Origin: Pseudomonas fluorescens
Lineage (GTDB): Bacteria; Pseudomonadota; Gammaproteobacteria; Pseudomonadales; Pseudomonadaceae
DNA: 52,650 bases
Direction: 5' to 3'
NCBI RefSeq assembly: GCF_902497895.1
Contig: NZ_CABVHQ010000041.1
Location: 1-52,650, forward strand
A program made the position numbers and the translations under genes. The notes under the pieces are model-generated. The model searched no databases. It had not been told where the DNA came from and saw only the letters and a list, made by a program, of their open reading frames with translations. Each line of letters opens with the position of its first letter. Positions within the stretch are counted from its first letter, which is position 1. Below are positions 34,175 through 42,841 of the stretch, piece by piece.

Positions 34175-35953
34175 TCAAAACTGCTCCGCGTCCAACAGGA
34201 ATAGTGATTCACTGCCGGCCTTGACCGAGGCGCTCAACGAGTGAATCCGCGGCAACAAGCGGGCAAAGTAGAAACGCGCAGTGCCCAGTTTGCTGGCGTA
34301 GAAGTCGTCCTGTGCCTCTTTGCCGAAGGCCGCTTCAGCCATCAACGCCCACATGTAGGCATAAGCCACGTAGCCGAATGCCTGCAGGTACTCGACCGAT
34401 GCCGCACCGATTTCGTTGGGATTGTTTTTCGCGCGGTCCAGCAACCAGGAGGTCAGCTCGTCGAGGGTATCGACGGCCTCATTCAGCGGCTTGGTGAACT
34501 CGGCCAGATCAGCACTGGCGGTCGCAGTGAAATGGCGAATCTCGTCGGCGAACAGCGAGTAGTAGGCCCCGCCGTTCCCAACGATCTTGCGACCCACCAG
34601 GTCCAGCGCCTGAATGCCGTTGGTGCCTTCGTAGATCTGGGTAATCCGCACGTCACGGACCAATTGCTCTTGGCCCCACTCGCGGATATAGCCATGGCCA
34701 CCGAATACCTGCTGGCCGTGAATGGTGGTTTCCAGGCCCAGATCGGTGAGGAACGCCTTGGCCACCGGCGTCAGCAAGGCCACCAGGTCTTCGCCGCGTT
34801 TGCGGGTGACGGGATCTTCACTGAACTTGGCGGCGTCCAGTTGTATGGCCACGTAGGTGGAAAACGCCCGGCCGCCTTCGTTCGAGGCTTTCATGGTCAG
34901 CAACATGCGGCGCACGTCCGGGTGGACGATGATCGGATCGGCAACTTTGTCCTTGGCTTGCGGGCCGGTTGGCGAACGGCTTTGCAGGCGGTCGCGGGCG
35001 TATTCGACGGCGTTCTGATAAGACCGCTCACCAGACGCCAGGCCTTGAATACCGACGCCCAGACGCTCGTAGTTCATCATGGTGAACATGGCCGCCAGGC
35101 CTTTGTTCGGTTCACCGACGAGGTAACCCACGGCTTCGTCGAAGTTCATCACACAGGTGGAGGATGCCTGGATCCCCATCTTGTGTTCGATCGAACCACA
35201 GTTCACCGGGTTGCGCGCGCCCAGGCTGCCATCGGCATTGACCATGAACTTCGGCACCAGGAACAGCGAGATGCCTTTAGGTCCCGCCGGTGCGTCCGGC
35301 AGTTTGGCCAGTACCAGGTGGATGATGTTTTCGGTCAGGTCGTGCTCACCGCCGGTAATGAAAATCTTGGTCCCGCTGACCTTGTAGGAACCGTCGGCCT
35401 GCGGCTCGGCCTTGGTGCGAATGATCCCCAGATCGGTCCCGGCATGGGGTTCGGTCAGGCACATGGAGCCGGCCCAGATACCGGCATACATATTGGGCAG
35501 ATAAGCCGCCTTCAGTTCTTCACTGGCATGCGCGTTGATCGACAGGCACGCCCCGGCGGTCAGCATCGGATACAGACCGAACGACAGGCTGGAGGAGTTG
35601 ACCATCTCTTCGACCTGAGCCGAAACGGCCTTGGGCATACCCATGCCGCCGTACGCCGGATCACCGCCAACACCCACCCAGCCGCCTTCAGCGTAAGTCT
35701 GGTAAGCCTGGGGAAAACCTTGCGGCGTAGTGACGGCGCCATCCTGCCATTGGCAGCCTTCTTCGTCGGCGCTCCGGCTCAGTGGTGCAATGCTTTTGCT
35801 GGTGACTTTGCCGGCTTCCTCGAGAATCGCCTCGACGGTTTCAGCATCGACTGTGTCAGCCAGGGCAGGCAGTTCGGCCCAGAGTTTGGCGACCTCGAAA
35901 ACTTCATTGAGGACGAAGCGCATATCGCGCAGGGGCGCTTTGTAGTCAGCCAT
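34175..35953 (-). CDS. Acyl-CoA dehydrogenase (large FadE-type), copy 1
   Basis: FAD enzyme of about 592 residues catalysing the first step of fatty acid beta-oxidation. The start MADYKAPLRDMRFVLNEVF, FAD/substrate segment MCLTEPHAGTDLGIIRTKAE, KIFITGGEHDLTENIIHLVL, and HGQQVFGGHGYIREWGQEQL with YEGTNGIQALDLVGRK are typical of the large bacterial subgroup with an extended C-terminus. It resembles the P. aeruginosa FadE1/FadE2 enzymes, which lie near the bio genes as I recall. Chain-length preference cannot be read here. It is one of three paralogues in a row on this strand. Confidence 0.93.
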   Translation of the reverse strand: MADYKAPLRDMRFVLNEVFEVAKLWAELPALADTVDAETVEAILEEAGKVTSKSIAPLSRSADEEGCQWQDGAVTTPQGFPQAYQTYAEGGWVGVGGDPAYGGMGMPKAVSAQVEEMVNSSSLSFGLYPMLTAGACLSINAHASEELKAAYLPNMYAGIWAGSMCLTEPHAGTDLGIIRTKAEPQADGSYKVSGTKIFITGGEHDLTENIIHLVLAKLPDAPAGPKGISLFLVPKFMVNADGSLGARNPVNCGSIEHKMGIQASSTCVMNFDEAVGYLVGEPNKGLAAMFTMMNYERLGVGIQGLASGERSYQNAVEYARDRLQSRSPTGPQAKDKVADPIIVHPDVRRMLLTMKASNEGGRAFSTYVAIQLDAAKFSEDPVTRKRGEDLVALLTPVAKAFLTDLGLETTIHGQQVFGGHGYIREWGQEQLVRDVRITQIYEGTNGIQALDLVGRKIVGNGGAYYSLFADEIRHFTATASADLAEFTKPLNEAVDTLDELTSWLLDRAKNNPNEIGAASVEYLQAFGYVAYAYMWALMAEAAFGKEAQDDFYASKLGTARFYFARLLPRIHSLSASVKAGSESLFLLDAEQF

Positions 35954-36288
35954 GGCAAACCTCGCAAGAACTTAACAAGTGATTCGTAGGATCGATTTAA
36001 TGCTAGACCCTGAGTGTACCCGAACAACTTTTAAGACACATAGGGTCAGCTAGTGACTTAAATGTAATTTTTAGTCACCGAGATTTGCCATCAGTTTCCG
36101 CTGATCAGGCGGACCAGAAAGTCTCGGCGCGTGGAGATCGCCAAGATCGCAGCCTGCGGCAGCTCCTACCCGGACCGCGTTCACCCTCATTTCCGGGTGA
36201 ACCCAATACCGTAGGAGCTGCCGCAGGCTGCGATCTTTTGACTTTGCTTTTAAGATCAAGATCAAAAGATCGCAGCCTTCGGCAGCTC
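35954..36288. other. Intergenic region between dehydrogenase copies 2 and 1
   Basis: Near the copy 1 start is A+T-rich promoter-like DNA with a spaced inverted repeat GTGACT (36053-36058) / AGTCAC (36073-36078). An isolated REP arm lies at 36144-36169. The rest is the palindrome at 36211-36292. No gene is supported. Confidence 0.55.
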
Positions 36289-36292
36289 CTAC
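36211..36292. repeat. REP-type inverted repeat overlapping the end of dehydrogenase copy 2
   Basis: GTAGGAGCTGCCGCAGGCTG and the complement CAGCCTTCGGCAGCTCCTAC face each other. The minus-strand GTAG at 36289-36292 supplies the TAG stop codon of the gene at 36289-38085. Confidence 0.9.
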
Positions 36293-38085
36293 AGTGCGAA
36301 CAACTCTGCAGGCAGTCGCATCAGGCAATCGCTCCCCGCCTCCATCGCCGCCCGATGAGCGGTCGTGCGTGGTAACAGGCGCTTGAAGTAGAACTCGCAG
36401 GTCGCCAGTTTGCCCTGGCAGTAATCTCCGTCGCCGCTGCCTGCCTCCAGTTGCGCCTGAGCGACCAGCGCCATGCGCAACCACAGGTAGGCGAGGATGA
36501 TGTAACCGCTGTACATCAGGTAATCCAGGGCCGCGGCGCCAACTTCATCAGGGTTCTTCATCGCCGCCATGCCGACTTGGGTGGTCAGCTCGCCCCACTG
36601 CTGGTTCAGTTCGTTGAGTTGCGCGACATAGCCTTTGAGCTGTGGATGCTCGGCATTCGCCACGCAAAACCTGTGGACCATTCTGGTAAAGCCGCGCAGC
36701 AGCTTGCCCTGACTGCCAAGGACTTTACGCCCGAGCAGGTCCAGCGCCTGAATGCCATTGGTGCCTTCGTAGATCGGCGCAATCCGACAATCCCTGACCA
36801 ACTGCTCCATGCCCCACTCGCGGATGAAGCCATGGCCACCGAACACTTGCATGCCGTGATTGGTCACTTCCAGACCGGTTTCGGTCATGAAGGCTTTGCA
36901 GATCGGTGTCAGGAAGGCCAGCAGGTCCTCGGCATCCTGACGCTGGGTTTCGTCAGCCCCCAAATGCGCGACATCAAGCAATTGCGCAGTGAAGTAGGTC
37001 AGCGCCCGATTGCCTTCGTTGAAGGCTTTCATGGTCAGCAACATACGGCGCACGTCGGGGTGGACGATGATCGGGTCCGCCACTTTCCCGGGTGCTTTCG
37101 GACCGGTCAAGGAGCGCATTTGCAAACGCTCGCGGGCGTATTTGATTGCGCCCTGGAAGCTTGCTTCGCCCAGACACAAGCCCTGCATCCCGGTGCCGAG
37201 CCGCGCATGGTTCATCATGGTGAACATGCAGTTCAGGCCCTTGTTGGCCTCGCCGATCAGAAAGCCCTTGGCCTCATCGAAGTTCAGCACGCAGGTGGCC
37301 GATGCCTTGATGCCCATCTTGTGTTCGATGGAACCGCAGCTCACGCCATTACGCGCGCCCGCCTCGCCGCCGGCGTCAGGCAGGAATTTGGGCACGATAA
37401 ACAGCGAAATCCCCTTGGTTCCGGCCGGCGCTTGCGGCAGTTTGGCCAGTACCAGATGAATGATGTTGTCACTCATGTCGTGCTCGCCGGCCGAGATGAA
37501 GATCTTGCTGCCGCAGATCGCGTAACTGCCGTCGGCCTGGGGCACGGCACGGGTCTTGATAATGCCCAGATCGGTGCCGCAATGGGCTTCGGTCAGGCAC
37601 ATGGTGCCGGTCCACTGGCCGGCGGTCAGCTTGCTCAGGTATGTGTGCTTTTGTTCTTCAGTACCATGGGCGTGGATCGCCGACATGGCGCCGTGGGTCA
37701 GACCGGGGTACATGCCCCAGGACGTGTTGCTGGAGCCGACCATCTCGCTGATCACCAATCCCAGCGAGTGCGGCAAACCTTGTCCGCCATAGGTCGGATC
37801 CGCTGCGAGGCCGTGCCAGCCACCTTCGACGTACTGGGCGAAAGCCTGTTTGAAACCCTTGGGTGTAGTGACCACGCCATTGTCAAAATGGCAGCCTTCT
37901 TCATCGCCGGAACGGTTCAGCGGCGCCAGCACGTTTTCGCAAAATTTCGAGCCTTCTTCGAGAATCGCATTGACCATGTCCGGGCTGGCGTCGGTGGCCC
38001 CCAGCGCGGCGTAGTGGGTGTGAAAGTCGAAGACATGGTCGATCAGAAAGCGCATATCGCGCAGGGGAGCTTTGTACTCGGGCAT
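36289..38085 (-). CDS. Acyl-CoA dehydrogenase (large FadE-type), copy 2
   Basis: A 598-residue paralogue of the neighbouring enzymes. It has MPEYKAPLRDMRFLIDHVF at the start, MCLTEAHCGTDLGIIKTRAV, KIFISAGEHDMSDNIIHLVL, NHGMQVFGGHGFIREWGMEQ and YEGTNGIQALDLLGRKVL. GGAG precedes the ATG at 38085; the longer frame has no family-like residues. Its stop codon lies inside a palindromic repeat. Substrate range unknown; likely a different acyl chain length from the other two copies (inference). Confidence 0.93.
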   Translation of the reverse strand: MPEYKAPLRDMRFLIDHVFDFHTHYAALGATDASPDMVNAILEEGSKFCENVLAPLNRSGDEEGCHFDNGVVTTPKGFKQAFAQYVEGGWHGLAADPTYGGQGLPHSLGLVISEMVGSSNTSWGMYPGLTHGAMSAIHAHGTEEQKHTYLSKLTAGQWTGTMCLTEAHCGTDLGIIKTRAVPQADGSYAICGSKIFISAGEHDMSDNIIHLVLAKLPQAPAGTKGISLFIVPKFLPDAGGEAGARNGVSCGSIEHKMGIKASATCVLNFDEAKGFLIGEANKGLNCMFTMMNHARLGTGMQGLCLGEASFQGAIKYARERLQMRSLTGPKAPGKVADPIIVHPDVRRMLLTMKAFNEGNRALTYFTAQLLDVAHLGADETQRQDAEDLLAFLTPICKAFMTETGLEVTNHGMQVFGGHGFIREWGMEQLVRDCRIAPIYEGTNGIQALDLLGRKVLGSQGKLLRGFTRMVHRFCVANAEHPQLKGYVAQLNELNQQWGELTTQVGMAAMKNPDEVGAAALDYLMYSGYIILAYLWLRMALVAQAQLEAGSGDGDYCQGKLATCEFYFKRLLPRTTAHRAAMEAGSDCLMRLPAELFAL

Positions 38086-38272
38086 GGTGATTTTCTCCGG
38101 TAGCAGATAACCCAAGCTACTGCGCCGACCTGCCCCGAACAATCACAGTCCAGACGCTGAATGCGCCATCATCACTCAACCCGCAGCGGTCTCCATGCGT
38201 ACCGCGCCGCGGCGGTTTTGACCGAAGGCCATGACACAGTTTCCGAACGCAATGAGGCGTCGTACACGAACC

Positions 38273-38403
38273 GTAGCAGCTGCCGAAGGCTGCGTTCGGC
38301 TGCACAGCAGTCGTAACATCAAGCGCCGCGGTATTCCAGACACACCGTGGAAGCAGGATTTACGACTGCTGCGCAGCCGAACGCAGCCTTCGGCAGCTGC
38401 TAC
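38273..38403. repeat. 131-bp palindromic element, first full copy
   Basis: Arms GTAGCAGCTGCCGAAGGCTG and its complement enclose a loop with ATCAAGCGCCGCGGTATT. A second copy with the same length and almost the same loop is at 51384-51514. Confidence 0.9.
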
Positions 38404-38455
38404 GGTTCGCGTACCGAGCCCCCTGGCCACAGGGTTGTCGGTCGTCAGGCAGATA

Positions 38456-38490
38456 CTAAAAAGCCGCTACTCCGAGAGAGCAGCGGCTTT
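38456..38490 (-). terminator. Terminator after acyl-CoA dehydrogenase copy 3
   Basis: Stem AAAGCCGCT / AGCGGCTTT; on the minus strand it is followed by TTTTTAGT. It lies about 20 bases beyond the stop of the gene at 38511, so copy 3 is transcribed separately from copy 2. Confidence 0.88.
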
Positions 38491-38510
38491 GTGAAAGACT
38501 GCGCTAAGGC

Positions 38511-40316
38511 TTAGTAACCCAGTGCGAAGTCTTCTTCTTTCATGTCCATCAGGTTGCTCGCGCCCGACAGCATGGTGACTACGTGAGTGCGGGTCCGCGG
38601 CAGGATGCGCTGGAAGTAAAAGCGCGCAGTCTGCAGCTTGGCGGTGTAGAACGCCTCTTCGCTGGTGCCGGCAGCCAGTTTTTCGGCAGCCAGACGCGCC
38701 ATGTCGGCCCAGAAGTAAGCCAGGCAGGCATAACCGGAGTACATCAGGTAGTCCACCGAAGCGGCACCGACTTCTTCACGGTCTTTCATGGCCGCCATAC
38801 CGACCTTCATGGTCAGCTCGCCCCACTCTTTGTTCAGTGCCGCCAGAGGCTCGACGAACTCTTTGACGGCTTCGTTGCCTTCGTTGGTCTGGCAGAACTT
38901 GTGAACGATCTTGGTGAAGCTTTTCAGGGCCTCGCCTTGGGTCATCAGCACTTTGCGGCCCAGCAGATCGAGTGCCTGGATCCCGGTCGTGCCTTCGTAC
39001 AGCATGGAGATGCGGCTGTCGCGAACGTTCTGCTCCATGCCCCACTCGGCGATGAAGCCGTGGCCGCCGTAGATCTGCACGCCGTGGTTGGCAGACTCGA
39101 AACCGACTTCAGTCATGAAGGCTTTGGCGATTGGAGTCATGAACGCCAGCAGTGCGTCGGCCTTCTTCTTCTCTTCTTCGTCCACACCGTATTTGACGAT
39201 GTCGACCTGTTTGGCGGTGAAGTAAACCATTGCACGGTTACCTTCGGCGAACGCCTTCATGGTCAACAGCATGCGGCGTACGTCAGGGTGCACGATGATC
39301 GGGTCAGCGGCTTTGTCCGGCGCTTTCGGGCCAGTCAGGGAGCGCATTTGCAGACGATCGCGAGCGTATTTCAGACCACCCTGGAAGCCGATCTCGGCGT
39401 GCGCCAGACCTTGCAGGGCAGTCCCCAGACGCGCGGTGTTCATAAAGGTGAACATGCAGTTCAGGCCTTTGTTCGCCGGGCCGATCAGGAAACCGGTGGC
39501 CGCGTCGAAGTTCATCACGCAGGTGGCGTTACCGTGGATGCCCATCTTGTGTTCCAGGGAACCGCAGGTCACAGCGTTGCGTTCGCCGACGCTGCCGTCA
39601 GCGTTCGGCATGAACTTCGGAACGATGAACAGGGAAATGCCTTTGGTGCCGGCCGGTGCATCCGGCAGACGTGCCAGTACGATGTGGACGATGTTGTCGG
39701 CCATGTCGTGTTCACCGGCCGAGATGAAGATCTTGGTGCCAGTGACTTTGTAGGAACCGTCAGCCTGGGGTTCGGCCTTGGTGCGCAGCATGCCCAGGTC
39801 GGTGCCGCAGTGCGGCTCGGTCAGGCACATGGTGCCGGTCCATTCGCCGGAAACCAGTTTGGTCAGGTAAGCCTCTTGCTGCTCAGGCGTACCGTGCTCG
39901 GAAATGGTGTTCATCGCGCCATGGGACAGGCCCGGGTACATGCCCCACGACCAGTTGGCTTCGCCGACCATTTCGCTGACGGCCAGACCCAGAGACTCCG
40001 GCAGGCCCTGGCCGCCGTGCTCTACGTCGTGGGCCAGGCTTGGCCAGCCGCCTTCGACGAATTGCTTGTAGGCTTCTTTGAAGCCAGTCGGAGTCTTAAC
40101 CCCGGACTCACTCCAGGTGCAGCCTTCGATGTCACCCACGCGGTTCAGCGGAGCCAGCACCTGCTCACAAAACTTGGCGCCTTCCTCGAGGATGGCGTCA
40201 ACCATGTCCGGGGTAGCGTCCTGGCAAGCCGGAAGGCTCTGATAGTGCGCTTCGTAGCCGAGCAACTCGTCACGAACGAAGCGAATATCACGCAAGGGGG
40301 CCTTGTAGTCAGGCAT
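38511..40316 (-). CDS. Acyl-CoA dehydrogenase (large FadE-type), copy 3
   Basis: A 601-residue paralogue (MPDYKAPLRDIRFVRDELL; MCLTEPHCGTDLGMLRTKAE; NHGVQIYGGHGFIAEWGMEQ; YEGTTGIQALDLLGRKVL). It resembles the P. aeruginosa long-chain enzyme encoded next to the bio genes. Upstream there is a match to the PsrA operator (40378-40391), which fits derepression by long-chain fatty acids. A terminator follows it, so it forms its own transcript. Confidence 0.93.
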   Translation of the reverse strand: MPDYKAPLRDIRFVRDELLGYEAHYQSLPACQDATPDMVDAILEEGAKFCEQVLAPLNRVGDIEGCTWSESGVKTPTGFKEAYKQFVEGGWPSLAHDVEHGGQGLPESLGLAVSEMVGEANWSWGMYPGLSHGAMNTISEHGTPEQQEAYLTKLVSGEWTGTMCLTEPHCGTDLGMLRTKAEPQADGSYKVTGTKIFISAGEHDMADNIVHIVLARLPDAPAGTKGISLFIVPKFMPNADGSVGERNAVTCGSLEHKMGIHGNATCVMNFDAATGFLIGPANKGLNCMFTFMNTARLGTALQGLAHAEIGFQGGLKYARDRLQMRSLTGPKAPDKAADPIIVHPDVRRMLLTMKAFAEGNRAMVYFTAKQVDIVKYGVDEEEKKKADALLAFMTPIAKAFMTEVGFESANHGVQIYGGHGFIAEWGMEQNVRDSRISMLYEGTTGIQALDLLGRKVLMTQGEALKSFTKIVHKFCQTNEGNEAVKEFVEPLAALNKEWGELTMKVGMAAMKDREEVGAASVDYLMYSGYACLAYFWADMARLAAEKLAAGTSEEAFYTAKLQTARFYFQRILPRTRTHVVTMLSGASNLMDMKEEDFALGY

Positions 40317-40627
40317 AGCGATAAACCTCTGCTGATGAATCCTGGAATGAACAACCGCGTTGATTTGTTATGGCGGTCAAACAGTTGTTTGAAACATACG
40401 TTTACCACCAAATCTTGTCAAGCACCGATCCGCCACCATTCGTCATCGACGGGCTGAATGCCGCGCAGACAAAGGCCTGCAGCGATCAAGCAGCATCTTG
40501 GGTGATGATTAAAAGGATAGTTGATGCAGACGAACAGAGGGTTGACGCAGGATCTATAGGGGCGGTGAAGACGCCTTCACGCCCTGAGCCTTTGCGTCAA
40601 AAGGTTTTGCCTTGACCTGGCCAGGCG
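40317..40627. other. Intergenic region between bioD and dehydrogenase copy 3
   Basis: 311 bases without a supported gene. It contains the putative PsrA operator described separately and the promoter of copy 3. No clear terminator for the bio operon is visible. Confidence 0.55.
40378..40391 (-). promoter_or_regulatory. Putative PsrA operator upstream of acyl-CoA dehydrogenase copy 3
   Basis: CAAAC-AGTT-GTTTG matches the published PsrA consensus CAAAC-N2-4-GTTTG exactly and is extended to a near-palindrome TCAAACAGTTGTTTGA. PsrA is a TetR-type repressor of beta-oxidation genes released by long-chain acyl effectors. The site lies about 60 bases upstream of the start codon at 40316. Confidence 0.7.
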
Positions 40628-41308
40628 CTAGTCCAGCAGCTCAAGTTGCAGATGTTCGGCCACCGCTTCTGCAGTAAGCACCTTGAGTTTCGGCACTCGA
40701 CCGAGACAGGGTGCAGGCAGTCGTTCGGCCAGGGTTGCGAGGTTCTCTTCCAGGCGTGAAGTCTTCGGATCGATGATATTGGCCACCCAACCCGCCAACT
40801 GCAAACCGTCCCGGGCAATCGCTTCGGCTGTCAACAACGCATGATTGATGCAACCCAGGCGTACTCCCACTACCAGAATCACCGGCAGCCGCAAAGCCAT
40901 CGCCAGGTCCGACATATTGTCCTGATCGGCCAATGGCACTCGCCAACCGCCCGCGCCTTCGATCAGGGTGAAGTCCGCTTGCTTGTCCAGAAGGTGCTCC
41001 ATCGGCAGCAACAACGACTGAACGGTCAATGTCACCCCGGCCTCACGAGCGGCCAGATGCGGAGCGATGGCCGGCTCGAACGCCACCGGATTGACCTCGG
41101 CGTAGCTCAGCGGCAAGGAACATTCAGCCAGCAACGCCAGCGCATCGGCGTTGCGCAGGCCCTTGGGCGTCACTTCGCAGCCGGAGGCCACCGGCTTGCC
41201 CGCCGCCGTGCTCATCCCCGCCGACCGCGCGGCATGCAGCAATCCTGCGGCGATGGTGGTTTTGCCGACATCGGTATCGGTGCCAGTAATGAAATAGGCT
41301 GCGCTCAT
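40628..41308 (-). CDS. bioD: Dethiobiotin synthase BioD
   Basis: ATP-dependent carboxylase that closes the ureido ring of dethiobiotin from 7,8-diaminopelargonate and CO2. It is 226 residues with the P-loop GTDTDVGKTT (residues 9-18), Lys/Ser segment GKPVASGCE, and IEGAGGWRVPL. Its start overlaps bioC by four bases. It is the last gene of the biotin operon. bioA is not in this window. Confidence 0.96.
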   Translation of the reverse strand: MSAAYFITGTDTDVGKTTIAAGLLHAARSAGMSTAAGKPVASGCEVTPKGLRNADALALLAECSLPLSYAEVNPVAFEPAIAPHLAAREAGVTLTVQSLLLPMEHLLDKQADFTLIEGAGGWRVPLADQDNMSDLAMALRLPVILVVGVRLGCINHALLTAEAIARDGLQLAGWVANIIDPKTSRLEENLATLAERLPAPCLGRVPKLKVLTAEAVAEHLQLELLD

Positions 41309-42117
41309 AGCGGTTTCTCCAATACGGCGTAGACCACCTGATAAGTTGCAGGCAGCCCTTGTCCCTGACGAAACTGTTCATAGGCCTGGATCAACCCTAG
41401 TATCCGCGCCCGGCCTGTCAGACCACCGGGCCGGCCGGGGTTCAGATTGTGCGCGCCCAAGGCTTTGAGCTCGTGGGTCAGGCTACGCACATCCGGATAA
41501 TGTAGAACATGCGGGCGAGTTTCCAGGCTGAGCACACGCAAGCCACTGGCGGCGCACAGTTGTTGATAAGTGCTGAACGGGCGGAAGCGATTGACGTGAA
41601 CCATGCCGTCGACCTGACTCCAGCTGTCACGCAACTCATACAGGGTACCGACGCACAGGCTGGCAAACGCTAGCACGCCGCCAGGTTTCAGTACGCGATG
41701 CGCCTCGCTCAACACCGAAGCGAAGTCCGCACACCACTGCACCGCCAGGCTGGAGTAGATCAGCTCGCAACTGTGCGTCTGCAACGGCAAGCGTTCGGCA
41801 TCGCCGGCAATGAAATGCGTTGCACCGCCCAATGGCCGGGCGTGGTCGAGCATCCCTTCGGCGATGTCCAGCGCCAGCCCTTCGCTCTCCGGGAAGGTCC
41901 GGGCCAGCACACGACTGAAGTACCCCGTGCCGCAGCCCAGGTCCAGCCAACGGCCAGGGGAACAGTCGCCGGGCAAACGACTCAGCAATTCGCTACCGAC
42001 GGCTCGCTGCAATTCAGCCACGCTGTCGTAACTGACCGCCGCACGGGAAAAGGACGCCGCGACCTGACGCTTGTCCGGCAAGCCACCCGGCAGTTTGGGG
42101 AAGGATAAATCAGTCAT
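41305..42117 (-). CDS. bioC: Malonyl-ACP O-methyltransferase BioC
   Basis: SAM-dependent methyltransferase that methylates malonyl-ACP so that the fatty acid synthase can build the pimeloyl chain. It has 270 residues, with SAM-binding LDLGCGTGYFSRVLA, LALDIAEGM and a post-motif VQWCADFASVLSEAHRVLKPGG (in parts). The start MTDLSFPKLPGG is chosen because the upstream frame overlaps bioH without family-like residues. It overlaps bioH by eight bases and bioD by four. Confidence 0.95.
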   Translation of the reverse strand: MTDLSFPKLPGGLPDKRQVAASFSRAAVSYDSVAELQRAVGSELLSRLPGDCSPGRWLDLGCGTGYFSRVLARTFPESEGLALDIAEGMLDHARPLGGATHFIAGDAERLPLQTHSCELIYSSLAVQWCADFASVLSEAHRVLKPGGVLAFASLCVGTLYELRDSWSQVDGMVHVNRFRPFSTYQQLCAASGLRVLSLETRPHVLHYPDVRSLTHELKALGAHNLNPGRPGGLTGRARILGLIQAYEQFRQGQGLPATYQVVYAVLEKPL

Positions 42118-42841
42118 CACCGGACTCATGCAAGAAGGCCTGGATCGCGCCCGCCACTCCGTGGGGGTCTTCCAGAAGAAACGCGTGGCTGGCCTGTTCA
42201 ATCAGACCAATTTCGACATCCGGCAACATCACCAGCAACTCGCCCGCCGCTTCGGCCGGGACCAGCCCATCGAGCCCGGCAAACAGATGCAGTTGCGGGC
42301 CGCGGAAGGACTGCAAGGCTTGGCGGGTATCCAATTGTGCCAGCAACTCCAATCCGCTCATCAAGACTGCAGGCGCTGTATGGGGTGCACCGCCCAATAA
42401 CAATCGGGCCATGCCGCGCGGGTCCTCTGCACCCTGGGCGCAAAGCAGCGCGAAGCGCTTGAGGGTTCCTCGCGGTTGCGCGCTGCAGCCGGCAAGGAAG
42501 GCATCGAACGTTTCTCCGGGCATCGCGCTTGGCCACTCGGCATGGGCGACAAAACACGGATTACTGGCCAGGGTCAGCAAACCGCAGCAACGGTCGCCAC
42601 GGCGGGCGGCCAGTTGCGCAGCGAGCATGCCACCCAGCGACCAACCACCCAGCCAGACGTTGTCCGGCACGCTTGCATCAAGTTCGTCGAGCCACTCTTC
42701 GAGGTCACTCGACTGCAGTTCCGGCAACGGCTCGATCTCGACCCGCAGCTGTTCGTCCAACCCCTGCAAGGCCGCCGCCAGAGGCTCCAGCGGCGAAATG
42801 CCGAGGCCCCAACCAGGCAGCAGAATCAATCGATCACGCAT
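42110..42841 (-). CDS. bioH: Pimeloyl-ACP methyl ester carboxylesterase BioH
   Basis: Alpha/beta hydrolase of 243 residues that removes the methyl group from pimeloyl-ACP methyl ester, ending chain assembly. The nucleophile is Ser68 in LGGWSLGGMLAAQ, the N-terminal oxyanion region is LLPGWGLGISPLEPL, and the catalytic His is in EQASHAFLLEDP. It overlaps bioF by eight bases and bioC by eight, so all three are translationally coupled. Confidence 0.95.
   Translation of the reverse strand: MRDRLILLPGWGLGISPLEPLAAALQGLDEQLRVEIEPLPELQSSDLEEWLDELDASVPDNVWLGGWSLGGMLAAQLAARRGDRCCGLLTLASNPCFVAHAEWPSAMPGETFDAFLAGCSAQPRGTLKRFALLCAQGAEDPRGMARLLLGGAPHTAPAVLMSGLELLAQLDTRQALQSFRGPQLHLFAGLDGLVPAEAAGELLVMLPDVEIGLIEQASHAFLLEDPHGVAGAIQAFLHESGDD

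Larger units (their letters stand above)
38086..38510. other. Intergenic region between dehydrogenase copies 3 and 2
   Basis: 425 bases without a supported gene. It holds a 131-bp palindromic element, a terminator for copy 3 and, presumably, a separate promoter for copy 2 in 38086-38270. Confidence 0.55.
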
